A DNA stretch of 26,036 bases. Source: Pseudomonadales bacterium (GTDB lineage Bacteria > Pseudomonadota > Gammaproteobacteria > Pseudomonadales > Azotimanducaceae). Location of the stretch: contig JAGWBL010000003.1 in assembly GCA_021295935.1 (NCBI GenBank), positions 1 through 26,036 of the forward strand, read 5' to 3'. The position numbers were made by a program, and so were the translations under genes. Positions within the stretch are counted from its first letter, which is position 1, and every line of letters starts with the position of its first letter. Positions 8,749 to 16,804 of this stretch are shown here, one piece after another. The notes under the pieces were generated by a model, which saw nothing but the letters and a program-made list of their open reading frames with translations, was not told where the DNA came from and did not search any database.

Positions 8749-9780
8749 ATGGCGGTCATCACCCATCTGGACGAACGCCGGATTGCTCGCATACTCGCGG
8801 GGTTCGGAGTGCACCGGCTGCATGCTTTCGATTCTGCGGACGAGGGCATCGAGAACACCAATTACTTCGTGCTGGCGTCCCGAGACGAATCTAATCCCGC
8901 AGGTCGGTACGTGCTCACTCTGCTGGAAGAGGCGTCGCCCACAGCGGCCGACCCAAGCCAGCTGTGCAGGGTGCTTGAATGGGCGCGCAGCGCTGGATTG
9001 CCGGTGCCCGAGCTCGTCCGGGGAGACGATGGCGAGGTATGGGTTCGGGACGAAGGCAAGCGAGCGTTGCTGTCTAAGCGGATTCCCGGAAGCCACGTTG
9101 CGGTTGCCACGGAACATCAGTGCCAGCAAATAGGCAGGTTTCTCGGGCGCTTTCATAGCTCTGCCGACAGTCTTGGCGAAGACTGGAGGCCTCATGATCG
9201 CGGGGCGGACTGGCTGCGAAGACTGCGGGCGGTTGTCGAACAGCACCTGGTGCCCAGCGATCGCGCCATCTTGGGACAGCAAGTGGGCTTTGCTGCGTCG
9301 ATGCTGGAGCGAAACGACGTTCGGTCCCTGTCTCGCGGGTTGATCCACGCCGACCTGTTTCGCGACAACGTCCTGTTTCAGAAGGGTCGCCTGAGTGGAG
9401 TCATCGACTTTCACTGCGCTGCTTCAGGGTATCGGCTGCTCGACTTGGCCATTGCGCTCAACGACTGGTGCGCTGCGAGCGTTCCATTCAACGAGGCGAA
9501 TGCCATCTCTCTGCTCCGCGGTTACCACATGGAGATTGCTCTTGGAGAGGAGGAACTGATGTTTCTCCCGGGGTTCCTGAGATACGCGGCGCTCTCGTTC
9601 TGGCTTTCCAGGCTGGCAGGGGAAATCAAGAATTCGAACGGCGTGCACTTGCCGAACAAGGATCCGGAAGAGTACCGATCGGTCCTGATTCGACACATTC
9701 GAAGTCCGCGACATTGGACCACGAAAGACCTCGGCAGCGCCGAAGTCGACCGACCGACAAGCTGTCACGCATCAGGCTGA
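8749..9780 (+). CDS. thrB: Homoserine kinase, type II (aminoglycoside/choline-kinase fold)
   Basis: 343 residues. It phosphorylates homoserine with ATP in threonine synthesis. The N-lobe has NTNYFVL and RYVLTLLEE, the hinge region follows, and the catalytic loop GLIHADLFRDNVLF carries the Asp-x5-Asn pattern of this fold. The metal-binding GVIDFHCAASGYRLLDLA follows. This protein type, unrelated to the GHMP-fold ThrB of E. coli, is the one found beside polA and DUF2782 in Pseudomonas-type genomes, which strengthens the assignment over other phosphotransferases of the same fold. The ATG at 8749 is preceded by a GAGG 9 bp after the previous stop. Its last 9 bases overlap the 3' end of egtD on the other strand. 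Confidence 0.92.
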   Translation: MAVITHLDERRIARILAGFGVHRLHAFDSADEGIENTNYFVLASRDESNPAGRYVLTLLEEASPTAADPSQLCRVLEWARSAGLPVPELVRGDDGEVWVRDEGKRALLSKRIPGSHVAVATEHQCQQIGRFLGRFHSSADSLGEDWRPHDRGADWLRRLRAVVEQHLVPSDRAILGQQVGFAASMLERNDVRSLSRGLIHADLFRDNVLFQKGRLSGVIDFHCAASGYRLLDLAIALNDWCAASVPFNEANAISLLRGYHMEIALGEEELMFLPGFLRYAALSFWLSRLAGEIKNSNGVHLPNKDPEEYRSVLIRHIRSPRHWTTKDLGSAEVDRPTSCHASG

Positions 9781-10752
9781 TTCAGGTTTCAGCAAAAGCA
9801 CCATGAACAGGTTCTCGTTGTCGGTCCATCGGTGCGTGCACGTGAGCCCGGATGTTGCCGCCAGTTTCTCGAACTCGTCGAAAGAGTACTTGAACGAGTC
9901 TTCGGTGTGGATCAGTTCTCCCTTCGCGATGGATATCGTTTCGTTGCCAACCAGCACCACCTGGCGCTCGAGACTTCGGAGGTGCATCGCCAGGTGTCCG
10001 TCGGCCTCCGAGTACTTCGCGCGGTGAGCAAACTTGTCCACGGCGAAGTTGGCGCCGGTTCGGTCGTTCAGATGCTTGAGCACGTTCAGGGAGAAATCGC
10101 TCGTCACTCCGTCGGCATCGTAGTATGCCGCCTCAATGAGGTCGGGACTCTTGCGCTTGTCTACCCCGACCAGCAACCGTCCGTCGTGCCCAATCAGATG
10201 CTTCGTGCGCAAGAGAAACTCGCGCGCTTCATCGTGGGTGAAGTTTCCGATGCTTGAACCGGGGAAGTACGCGACCCGTGGGTATCCCAGCAGGTTGTCC
10301 GGCAGCGAACTTGGCTGGGTGTAGTCCCCGTGCACGGCGAATACGTCAAGGTCCCTGTATCGTTCGGCAAGCCTTGTTCCGGATCCTCTCAACTGGGATG
10401 CAGAGATGTCGATTGGAACGTAAGCCATCGGGTCGCAACTCTCGATCAGGAGCTCGACCTTTCGACTTGAACCGCTGCCGAACTCGATAAACCAGCACCG
10501 GCGCGGCAGCGCGGCGGCAATCTCCTGCTTGTTCCCCTTCAGGATCTTGAATTCAGTTCGAGTGAGGTAGTACTCGGGAAGTCGGCAGATCTGCTCGAAG
10601 AGTTCTGAACCCCGGCGATCGTAGAAGTACTTGGGGGGAATCCGCTTCGGCGTGGTTGACAGGCCCGCCAGAACATCCGCTCGAACATCCTGAGCCTGTG
10701 GATGCAGATCCACGAAGCGAAACCGGGAAGCTGTCTCCTTCTCTTCAGGCAA
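9772..10752 (-). CDS. egtD: L-histidine N-alpha-methyltransferase EgtD (ergothioneine synthesis)
   Basis: About 326 residues, close to the usual 320. It makes hercynine from histidine with three methyl transfers from S-adenosylmethionine. Family hallmarks are TPKRIPPKYFYDRRGSELFE, CRLPEYYLTRTE, the cofactor loop IEFGSGSSRKVELLI, VPIDISASQL, YFPGSSIGNF and the histidine-binding region ending near DNENLFMVLL. The frame stays open upstream into egtB without good start codons, so the start is uncertain. I chose TTG 10752, which overlaps the egtB stop by 8 bp; GTG 10713 is the alternative. The longer frame to 11046 lies inside egtB and is not credible. The 3' end overlaps the convergent thrB end by 9 bp. 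Confidence 0.93.
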   Translation of the reverse strand: MPEEKETASRFRFVDLHPQAQDVRADVLAGLSTTPKRIPPKYFYDRRGSELFEQICRLPEYYLTRTEFKILKGNKQEIAAALPRRCWFIEFGSGSSRKVELLIESCDPMAYVPIDISASQLRGSGTRLAERYRDLDVFAVHGDYTQPSSLPDNLLGYPRVAYFPGSSIGNFTHDEAREFLLRTKHLIGHDGRLLVGVDKRKSPDLIEAAYYDADGVTSDFSLNVLKHLNDRTGANFAVDKFAHRAKYSEADGHLAMHLRSLERQVVLVGNETISIAKGELIHTEDSFKYSFDEFEKLAATSGLTCTHRWTDNENLFMVLLLKPESA

Positions 10753-12028
10753 GATCTCGCGCCAGCCGGATTCCCGTGAATTGCCATCGATCCTTGGGAT
10801 AGAAGAAATTTCGGTACGTGAGGCGTTCGTGCCCAGCAGGCGTTGCACAGGAACTTCCTCGAAGCACCATCTGATTTGCCATGAACTTGCCGTTGTATTC
10901 GCCGAGCGCGTCCGAGGTCGGACGGAATCCGGGATAGGGCCCGTAGGCCGACGCGGTCCATTGCCAGCAATCGCCGAAGAACTGTCCACATCCGGTCTCC
11001 GAACGTCCACGCGGATGCAACGATTCATCCTCGTAACCGGGGGCACGGTCCGTCACTCCCAAGCAGCGTGCGGCGTGCTCCCACTCGAACTCGGTGGGAA
11101 GTCGGGCGCCGAGCCACCTGGCGTAAGCGTCAGCTTCGTAGAAGCTGACATGCGTCACCGGATTGTCCGGATCGAGGTCCATCGGGCCGTAGAGCGTGTA
11201 CTCCCTCCACTTCTTGCGATCCAAGAACCAGTACTCGGGCCTCGACCAGCGGTGACTGGTGCGCTCCGTCCAGCCGTCCGACAGCCAGTTTACGGGATCG
11301 TCGTACCCTCCCGCCAGCACGAATTCGAGGTACTCGCCGTTCGACACCAGTCGGTTGGCGATCGAGAATGGGCGGAGTGTGACGATGTGTTCCGGACCTT
11401 CGTTGTCGAAATGAAACCGTTTGAGACCTGCAAGTGCGCCGATACGAACCTGACCACCCGCCACCTCGGTGTACTCCAGGTCAGGAGCAGATCCGGCTGA
11501 GGGAGGGTCTTGGCCGAGCAGGGCGGGAAGCAGCGGGTTGCGTCCGAGACACGTCTTGATGTCCGTAAGGATCAACTCCTGGTGTTGCTGCTCATGGTGT
11601 GTGCCCAGCACAACGCGCCTGTGGACCTCAGGATCGCTTCTGGCTGCGAGCAATCTGAGAGTCGCTTGCTCCACCTGCGCGCGATAGCGCAGCACCTCCT
11701 CCAAGGTGGGGCGGGAAAGCATGCCCCTCTCTGCCCGAGGATGGCGTTCACCAGCTTGGTGGTAGTAGGAGTTGAAGAGATAGCCGAAGAACGGGTGGAA
11801 CGGCTTGAAATCTTCAAGGAACGGTTCCAGCACAAAGGTCTCAAAAAACCAGGTGGTGTGTGCCAGATGCCACTTCACGGGGCTTGCTTCCGGGATGGAC
11901 TGAACGACGAAGTCCTCGACCTCGAGCGATCCGCATATGGAAACCGACCTTTGGCGAACTTGAAGAAAGGCATCGCGAATCGGATGTAAGACGCTCAATT
12001 TCTCGGGCACTTGGTCTCGACTCTCCAT
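10745..12028 (-). CDS. egtB: Hercynine oxygenase / ergothioneine sulfoxide synthase EgtB
   Basis: 427 residues. A DinB-like helical domain carries the iron ligands: a histidine in WHLAHTTW (H57, or less likely H54), and HEQQH with H145 and H149. The C-terminal formylglycine-generating-enzyme-like domain (about 190-427) has VTHVSFYEADAYARWLGARLPTE split by ordinary spacing, then the WQWTAS and VLRGSS motifs and TGIRLARDL at the end. EgtB joins hercynine to a thiol donor (gamma-glutamylcysteine or cysteine) using oxygen. No egtA, egtC or egtE gene is nearby, so the thiol donor and the C-S lyase must come from elsewhere. The ATG at 12028 lies 28 bp after the SCO1 stop, and no strong ribosome site is visible. 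Confidence 0.95.
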   Translation of the reverse strand: MESRDQVPEKLSVLHPIRDAFLQVRQRSVSICGSLEVEDFVVQSIPEASPVKWHLAHTTWFFETFVLEPFLEDFKPFHPFFGYLFNSYYHQAGERHPRAERGMLSRPTLEEVLRYRAQVEQATLRLLAARSDPEVHRRVVLGTHHEQQHQELILTDIKTCLGRNPLLPALLGQDPPSAGSAPDLEYTEVAGGQVRIGALAGLKRFHFDNEGPEHIVTLRPFSIANRLVSNGEYLEFVLAGGYDDPVNWLSDGWTERTSHRWSRPEYWFLDRKKWREYTLYGPMDLDPDNPVTHVSFYEADAYARWLGARLPTEFEWEHAARCLGVTDRAPGYEDESLHPRGRSETGCGQFFGDCWQWTASAYGPYPGFRPTSDALGEYNGKFMANQMVLRGSSCATPAGHERLTYRNFFYPKDRWQFTGIRLARDLA

Positions 12029-12056
12029 GTTCGAATGAGAGCAGCCAGCAGGAGGG

Positions 12057-12695
12057 TCAGGTTTCCTCTGACGCAGTGAATGCCTCGAATGCCCGCAGGA
12101 TCTTCGCCCGATTGAATGTGGGCTTTATGTACCCAGCGCATCGCGCTTCAGGATCCACGACAACGAAGACCTGGTCGTGGTCAACCATGTAGTTGCCATC
12201 GGGAGCGGCGACTTCCGGAATGTGGAAACTGATGCCCATCATCCTCGCAAAGCCTTCGATCTTGGGCAGCTCCCCTGTGATGCCAAGAAACTGCGGCTCG
12301 ATCAATTGCAGGAATTCCTTGACCGCGCGTGGAGTGTCGCGGACAGGGTCCACACTCACAAAAGCTCCCTGAAACCGGGGATGATTCTCCTCGTCGCCGT
12401 TCGATTGTGCTCGGTATGCGCTGGCAAGCTCCTGCATCGACATGGGGCAGATGTGCGGGCAATTCGTGAAGCCGAAGAATGCAAGGGTCCATCGTCCACG
12501 GAATCGCTCCTCGCTGACCGGCAATCCATCCGCATCCACGAGCTGCAGTCCTTGGATGGGTATCGGGGTCGGCAGTTGCAGCACTCCAAGCTGGGACAAC
12601 TCTTCGGTCGTGAGCTCAATCGGTTCGAGGGACCGCCAATACAGAACGGCGACGCCGACCAGCATCAGCGCGAGGAAAGCGAGACGAAGCTTCAT
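12057..12695 (-). CDS. SCO1/SenC copper chaperone for cytochrome oxidase
   Basis: 212 residues. A single N-terminal membrane anchor (about residues 4-20) precedes a thioredoxin-like domain in the periplasm. The copper site is complete: C79 and C83 in NCPHICP, and H173 in VDHDQVF. GFTNCPHICPMSM is the standard SCO motif. SCO proteins deliver copper to, or reduce thiols of, the CuA site of cytochrome oxidase subunit II. The ATG at 12695 overlaps the SURF1 stop by ATGA, so translation is coupled. A longer frame extending upstream to 12779 lies within SURF1 and is rejected. Confidence 0.94.
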   Translation of the reverse strand: MKLRLAFLALMLVGVAVLYWRSLEPIELTTEELSQLGVLQLPTPIPIQGLQLVDADGLPVSEERFRGRWTLAFFGFTNCPHICPMSMQELASAYRAQSNGDEENHPRFQGAFVSVDPVRDTPRAVKEFLQLIEPQFLGITGELPKIEGFARMMGISFHIPEVAAPDGNYMVDHDQVFVVVDPEARCAGYIKPTFNRAKILRAFEAFTASEET

Positions 12696-13396
12696 GCCGA
12701 ATCTACTCGCTGCCGTGTTCGCAGGCGGAGAAAGAAATACCAGTAGCCTCCGACAATCGCCGAACCGATGAGCAGCCATTGCACGGCGTACCCCCAGTGC
12801 TTGGTTGTGGAGAAGTCGAGTTCCAGCGGTGCGGGAGTCAGAACGCCCGGCGAGGAGGAGAGCAGCCGGAGTTCGAACGCACCGGCGTTCGCGAGTTCAG
12901 ACATGCGGGCCACGTTGAGTGATCTCAATCGGTAGGGCCATGCGTCGTTGCGCTCCTGCAGCTGCACGGCTGACGTCGAACTGGGCCACTTGACAGCAAT
13001 TGCTTCCAGATCGTTAGCGGGCGTGTTGAACTTCGGTACTTGGCGGACGTTGCCCGCTACCGAAACCCAACCTCGGTTGACAAGATACGTGTCGTTGCCG
13101 CTATGCAGCAACCCAACGACCCAGTATCCCGGACGACCGTGGTGACGCCTATTCTCTATCAGAAAGAATCGGTCGGGATCCAAGGATCCGACCGCCCTCA
13201 CTCTCGTGTAGTCCGGAGTGGCCTCGCCCCAGGCTCCCGGCGGCAGGGCTGGCGCCTGAAACGCTTGAGCGTGCAACCGCTTGAATTCCATCTTGTCCAC
13301 GCCACGCGTCACCTGCCAAGCGGACAGGCAGATTGTCACCGCCACGGCGACCGTAACTTGGGCAAGAACGACCCAACCCCCAGGAGGCTTCGTCAA
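12692..13396 (-). CDS. SURF1-family cytochrome oxidase assembly protein
   Basis: 234 residues with one membrane span at each end (about 8-25 and 200-222) and a periplasmic domain between, the SURF1 plan. Typical motifs are LSAWQVTRGVDK after the first span, GRPGYWVVGLL, the invariant-type YLVNRGWV, and KHWGYAVQWLLIGSA before the last span. It helps haem insertion into or assembly of aa3-type oxidases. The start is TTG 13396; no in-frame ATG lies close upstream. It heads a run with SCO1, egtB and egtD on the same strand. Oxidase structural genes and the haem A genes that often accompany it are not in the window. Confidence 0.92.
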   Translation of the reverse strand: MTKPPGGWVVLAQVTVAVAVTICLSAWQVTRGVDKMEFKRLHAQAFQAPALPPGAWGEATPDYTRVRAVGSLDPDRFFLIENRRHHGRPGYWVVGLLHSGNDTYLVNRGWVSVAGNVRQVPKFNTPANDLEAIAVKWPSSTSAVQLQERNDAWPYRLRSLNVARMSELANAGAFELRLLSSSPGVLTPAPLELDFSTTKHWGYAVQWLLIGSAIVGGYWYFFLRLRTRQRVDSA

Positions 13397-13739
13397 CGCG
13401 CCGCTCTCGACGCTTGGACGGAATCGAGGTTCATGGCAAGTGATTCATGGATGGGCGCCCGCGCCAGCTCGGCCCTCGTCAACCTACGGGCCGAACGCAA
13501 GCTCCATTGGACCGGTTCCTGTTGAATCTAGCACGCATCCGACTGGACAGCACTCTCCGAGAGTCCCTGTGCCCGATCGAGAAGCTTCCGGTCGTGCGGT
13601 TCGGTGACGAGCCCATGCCAATTCGCTCGTGGCCAAGTTCTGCTTGCGACTACCTCGATCAGACGTTTCGGAAGGGTTCACCCTTCAGCTGCGATGGTTC
13701 GGACCGCGTGCGACACGGCGGCAAATCTTGTTCCGCGTG
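13397..13739. other. Gap between SURF1 and TnpB remnant; no intact gene
   Basis: No frame here has a recognisable domain. The right part may hold the decayed N-terminal half of the TnpB gene: a frame ending at 13767 finishes HPVEATIK, which resembles the TnpB segment just before the first RuvC motif. The SURF1 promoter should also be here, but I see no clear boxes. A short hairpin at 13671-13686 is listed separately. Confidence 0.4.
13671..13686. repeat. Small perfect inverted repeat, 6-bp arms and 4-base loop
   Basis: The sequence GAAGGG-TTCA-CCCTTC forms a 6-bp stem with a 4-base loop, extendable by one T-A pair at the loop. No T-run follows, so it is not a typical terminator. It lies just left of the TnpB remnant. 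Elements of the IS200/IS605 group have subterminal hairpins, so it might be a relic of one, but it could be chance. Confidence 0.35.
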
Positions 13740-14453
13740 CCATCCTGTTGAGGCGACGATCAAGTGACCAAGACCATTGGCATTGCAAGGTGTCTTGATG
13801 GGTGGGCTCGGTCGCTCGTCCGGACAACGGACAACGGACTCGCGGTCGGCGTGGACATGAATTGCGGACAGGTGACGGTGTCCAACGGCGACGTGCTTCT
13901 CATGCCCGGCATGGCGCGTCTGGAACATGGCAAGTGCCGACACCAGCGCATGGTTGCGAAGCAGAAACAGCGTTCCCTTCGCCGCGACCCTGGTCTGTCA
14001 CGGATGTGCCGCGGGACGGCGACCACGCGCCACCGCTGGCATCACGAACCCAGCCGGACCATCGTCGACACTTCGGGGATGATTTCGGTCGAGGATCTGA
14101 GAGCAAAGGTCAGGACTCGTTCCGCCGAGTGTTCGGTGGAGAATTCGGGCAGCAGTGCCTGGCAGAAAGCGGGACTCAATCGGGAAATCCGGTACACAAG
14201 CTGGTCGCAGCTGCGACGGATGCTCGAACGCAAAGCGACGCGTGTCCACGCGGGGTCTGCCGCTGAGACCAGTCAAGCCTTCAGGTCATGCGGAACGAAC
14301 CGTCCCGCCGTCGGCAAGCCCCAATCAAGCATGCAAGTCTCCAAGCATTCTCTGGTGCCAATTGCAGGGATGGTTCACAGGACTACGCAAGCTGAGGAGG
14401 TCGTCTCCCGCCGAAATCCGCGAATCTCGCCAGGAACTCAGTGGCAGGCGTAA
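13740..14453 (+). pseudogene. Decayed TnpB-type RNA-guided nuclease (IS200/IS605, IS1341-like) remnant
   Basis: The frame opening at 13764 carries a run of TnpB landmarks in order. These are a pre-RuvC strand (GIARCLDGWARSLV), the first RuvC motif with its Asp in GLAVGVDMNCGQVTVSNGD, the basic helix MARLEHGKCRHQRMVAKQKQ, WHHEPSRTIVDTSGMISVEDL with the second RuvC Glu, and NSGSSAWQKAGLNREI. After ETSQAFRSCGTNRP the zinc-ribbon region breaks up. Fragments resembling the rest (KHASLQAF..NCRDGS; SPAEIRESRQELSGRRNAR) lie in the other two forward frames, implying frameshifts. The N-terminal half is missing or unrecognisable. No TnpA, target duplication or clear element ends were seen. I am confident of the family and that the gene is dead; the exact ends are approximate. 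Confidence 0.82.
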
Positions 14454-14467
14454 CGCGCGGCTCGGTG

Positions 14468-15016
14468 CTACCTCAGGCGCTCTCCGGTGGCGGCTACTGA
14501 TAGACGACTGTGTCCATCGTCGCCGCTGATGTCGCCTGGCAGGATGTAGTCGACCTCACGCTCGAACGCCAGCCGAACCGCTGCTTCAGTCAGCGCGGGC
14601 GCAAGACCAGACTTGTTCGCAGATGTCGAAACCAGGGGCCCGCCGAACCGGTGAGCCAAGGATCGGGCTTGTGTTGAGCCGGGCACCCGTACGGCTACGG
14701 AGTCTCTTCCCCCGGTGATCCAGTCCGGAAACCGCGCGGATTCGACTACCCAAGACTGATTGCCTGGCCAGCTCTCAAGCACTAGCGCAAGCGACCGCTC
14801 GGTAAGGGCTCCCAGTTCCGGTGTGAAATCAGAGCTGGAGGCGGCAATGAGAATCAGCCCCTTCTCCAGTCCTCGCTCCTTGATCGCTGCGACTCGCTCT
14901 ACGGTTTGCTTGTTCCACGGGTCGCAGGCAAGTCCCCAGACCCCCTCGCAAGCGTGGGCCACGATCCCACCGTCCCGCAGCACGAGGGCCGCGTGTTCAA
15001 GGGATTCCGATTCCAC
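14468..15016 (-). CDS. tsaC: Threonylcarbamoyl-AMP synthase, TsaC/YrdC family
   Basis: 182 residues, single-domain TsaC length. It makes threonylcarbamoyl-AMP from threonine, bicarbonate and ATP for the t6A modification of ANN-decoding tRNAs. Seen here are GVWGLACDPWN near the start, AIKERGLEKGLILIAA, the SVAVRVP strand, PLVSTSANKSG, and an ending of the form ATGERLR as in E. coli. The usual YPTEAV motif reads HACEGV. The start is GTG 15016, whose G is the last base of the purE TAG, so the two are translationally coupled. A Sua5 protein would be longer with an extra domain, so TsaC is preferred. Confidence 0.93.
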   Translation of the reverse strand: MESESLEHAALVLRDGGIVAHACEGVWGLACDPWNKQTVERVAAIKERGLEKGLILIAASSSDFTPELGALTERSLALVLESWPGNQSWVVESARFPDWITGGRDSVAVRVPGSTQARSLAHRFGGPLVSTSANKSGLAPALTEAAVRLAFEREVDYILPGDISGDDGHSRLSVAATGERLR

Positions 15017-15513
15017 TACCCATCGGAGTCCTGGAGCTCCTGATTCTGGGCATGTACCTTGAGGACGTTCGCTCTTCGATCCTGGTTCAGTCTCTCCGCC
15101 AATTCCTGATCGTCCAGCGCCAGAATCTGCGCAGCCAGATATGCAGCGTTCTTCGCTCCTGCGCCACCAATTGCAACTGTGGCGACCGGCACTCCGCCGG
15201 GCATCTGAACGGTGGAGAGCAGGGCGTCGAGACCCGACAACGGTCCGGTTTCGATCGGCACCCCGATGACTGGTTTCGTGGTGTGGGCGGCAACCGCTCC
15301 CGCCAGGTGCGCAGCCAGACCGGCGGCACAGACGAATACTTGACAGCCTCTCGTTTCGGCGTCCCGGACGTACTCGGATGTTTGTGTGGGCGTGCGGTGT
15401 GCGGACGTGACCCGCACTTCACGTTGAATGCCGAGAGAATCGAGCAGTGCGGCAGTTGCCTTCATCACCGGCCAGTCCGAACCCGACCCCATCAGAACTG
15501 CGACGAAGCGCAT
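15016..15513 (-). CDS. purE: N5-carboxyaminoimidazole ribonucleotide mutase (class I PurE)
   Basis: 165 residues, normal for bacterial PurE, which converts N5-CAIR to CAIR in purine synthesis. Motifs are MGSGSDWPVM for the phosphate loop, VTSAHRTP with the catalytic histidine, the AAGLAAHLAGAVAA loop, and VIGVPIETGPLSGLDALLS followed by MPGGVPVATVAIGGAGAKNAA. The ATG at 15513 has GGAG about 6 bases upstream. No purK is adjacent; tsaC follows with a 1-base overlap instead. The 146-bp region to the divergent cytochrome b561 gene should carry both promoters. Confidence 0.96.
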   Translation of the reverse strand: MRFVAVLMGSGSDWPVMKATAALLDSLGIQREVRVTSAHRTPTQTSEYVRDAETRGCQVFVCAAGLAAHLAGAVAAHTTKPVIGVPIETGPLSGLDALLSTVQMPGGVPVATVAIGGAGAKNAAYLAAQILALDDQELAERLNQDRRANVLKVHAQNQELQDSDG

Positions 15514-15659
15514 GTCAGCTCCAGCTCACCTTGCACCCGAAGCAGTCAAATATATCCACCGCTCATCACGAAACACGGTTTCTCGTGCGTCCAATCTTCT
15601 GGGGTGACGCGAATCCTTGCCTTCCGCCAAACGGATCGAGACAGGTGTAGAGTGGACTC

Positions 15660-16337
15660 ATGAACGGTTTGGACGCCGAGAAATCCGGGCCGTCGGGCCG
15701 GAAGATGAGAACTATCGTCGATGTGCCGATGCGAATCTGGCATTGGGCGTTCGCGGTCTGCATTTGCACGTGCCTGTTCACTGCGCTGCTGAGCAATGAA
15801 GATCGAATGCGATTGCACATGTGGTCGGGCATCGGCGTGTTCGGCCTGCTTGGATTCAGGGTCTTGTGGGGCGTATGGGGGGCGGGTTACGCGCGAGTCC
15901 GGCACTATCTGACCTCGCCAATGGGCTTGTTCAACTTTGTTCGTGGGAAACTTGCAGCCGACCAGCCGCACACGCCTCCAGGGTCAGCCTTGGTGGCAGT
16001 CCTCATGGGGGCCGCCTTCGCCCAGGCAACTTCCGGGCTGTTCGCTTCCGACGGTTTCCTGTACGAGGGTCCGCTCGCCCAGTTTGTTTCCATGGCCGCC
16101 ACCGAGGCGGCAACCGAGATTCACTACAGAGCATATCAAGTGCTGATGGCAGGCATCGGGATTCATCTGTTGGCGCAACTGGTCTATGCCGTGCTGCGGA
16201 GTCCGATTCCGTTGCTGATGTTCACCGGGCGCCGGCGATCGAGCTTGGATTCCGTGCACAACGACTGGACCTGTGCGGTACTCACGGCGATGCTTGCTGC
16301 AGTGCCGGTCGTCGCGTTGGGCTACCTCTTGCGGTAG
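15660..16337 (+). CDS. Cytochrome b561-family membrane protein (Ni/Fe-hydrogenase cytochrome b type)
   Basis: 225 residues with four or five membrane spans. Candidate haem ligands are H28 in RIWHWAF, the His in LHMWSGIG of the second span, and His residues in IHYRAYQVLMAGIGIHLLAQLVY of the fourth. The run LLMFTGRRR after that span is typical of this diheme b-type family, which passes electrons between quinol and periplasmic cytochromes. An internal ATG at codon 16 is a possible alternative start. The final 16 bp overlap the end of the convergent cytochrome c' gene. The two are known partners in many proteobacteria, usually in one operon, so a shared function is plausible. Confidence 0.88.
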   Translation: MNGLDAEKSGPSGRKMRTIVDVPMRIWHWAFAVCICTCLFTALLSNEDRMRLHMWSGIGVFGLLGFRVLWGVWGAGYARVRHYLTSPMGLFNFVRGKLAADQPHTPPGSALVAVLMGAAFAQATSGLFASDGFLYEGPLAQFVSMAATEAATEIHYRAYQVLMAGIGIHLLAQLVYAVLRSPIPLLMFTGRRRSSLDSVHNDWTCAVLTAMLAAVPVVALGYLLR

Positions 16338-16804
16338 GAGCGGTGGCAGCCGCGACAGGACTGACCCAAGCGCCGGAGTGAGGCTGGCAGATCCGCCTTG
16401 TCGGCGGATCTGACGGTGTCGGCGAAATGACTTGCGGCTTCCCGGAACTCGACCAGCTTCTCGCTGAACTCCTCTGGGTCTTCCCAGATCTCCGACAGCG
16501 CATCTCCGCCCTCAGACCCTGGAGGAAAAATGTCCGGAGTGATCTTGGCCAAGCCATGCATTGCTTCGGCGTGGGAGAGCAGATGGTCGGAGTGGTCCAC
16601 CTCTTCTCTGACAATTGCGACGATGCCGTCCATGTGGGCGCCGACCGCCTCCATGACTTTGTGCCGGTACTGAAGCTGCGGAGGCAGATCTCCGTCTTCT
16701 TCGCTCTCCACCCAGACGCCTGTGAAAACCAGAATTGCCGCGCTGATCGCTGCCAACCATGGCATTCGGTTTCGAACGGCCCTCTTTCTGTCTGTCGTGC
16801 TCAA
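16322..16804 (-). CDS. Cytochrome c' (four-helix c-type cytochrome)
   Basis: 160 residues: a basic N-terminus, an export signal near residues 13-30 (WLAAISAAILVFTGVWV), then a four-helix domain. QYRHKVMEAVGAHM is the first-helix motif of cytochrome c'. C150, C153 and H154 in CRGCHRSYRKR form the haem-attachment site close to the C-terminus, as expected for the family. These periplasmic cytochromes bind NO or CO and can serve in NO defence or electron transfer. I chose TTG 16804 because GGAGG lies 7 bases upstream; a longer frame to 16852 lacks this. It converges on the cytochrome b561 gene with a 16-bp overlap. Confidence 0.93.
   Translation of the reverse strand: MSTTDRKRAVRNRMPWLAAISAAILVFTGVWVESEEDGDLPPQLQYRHKVMEAVGAHMDGIVAIVREEVDHSDHLLSHAEAMHGLAKITPDIFPPGSEGGDALSEIWEDPEEFSEKLVEFREAASHFADTVRSADKADLPASLRRLGQSCRGCHRSYRKR

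Noticed and set aside
8314..9414. 366-codon minus-strand frame opposite DUF2782 and thrB
   Set aside because: No recognisable motifs; the plus-strand genes have strong family signatures.
10753..11046. N-terminal extension of EgtD to 424 residues
   Set aside because: It lies wholly inside egtB, carries no EgtD-like sequence, and EgtD is normally about 320 residues.
13393..13434. 13-codon leader-like frame overlapping the SURF1 TTG start on the minus strand
   Set aside because: Too short to support and has no attenuation-like codon run; the overlap may be chance.
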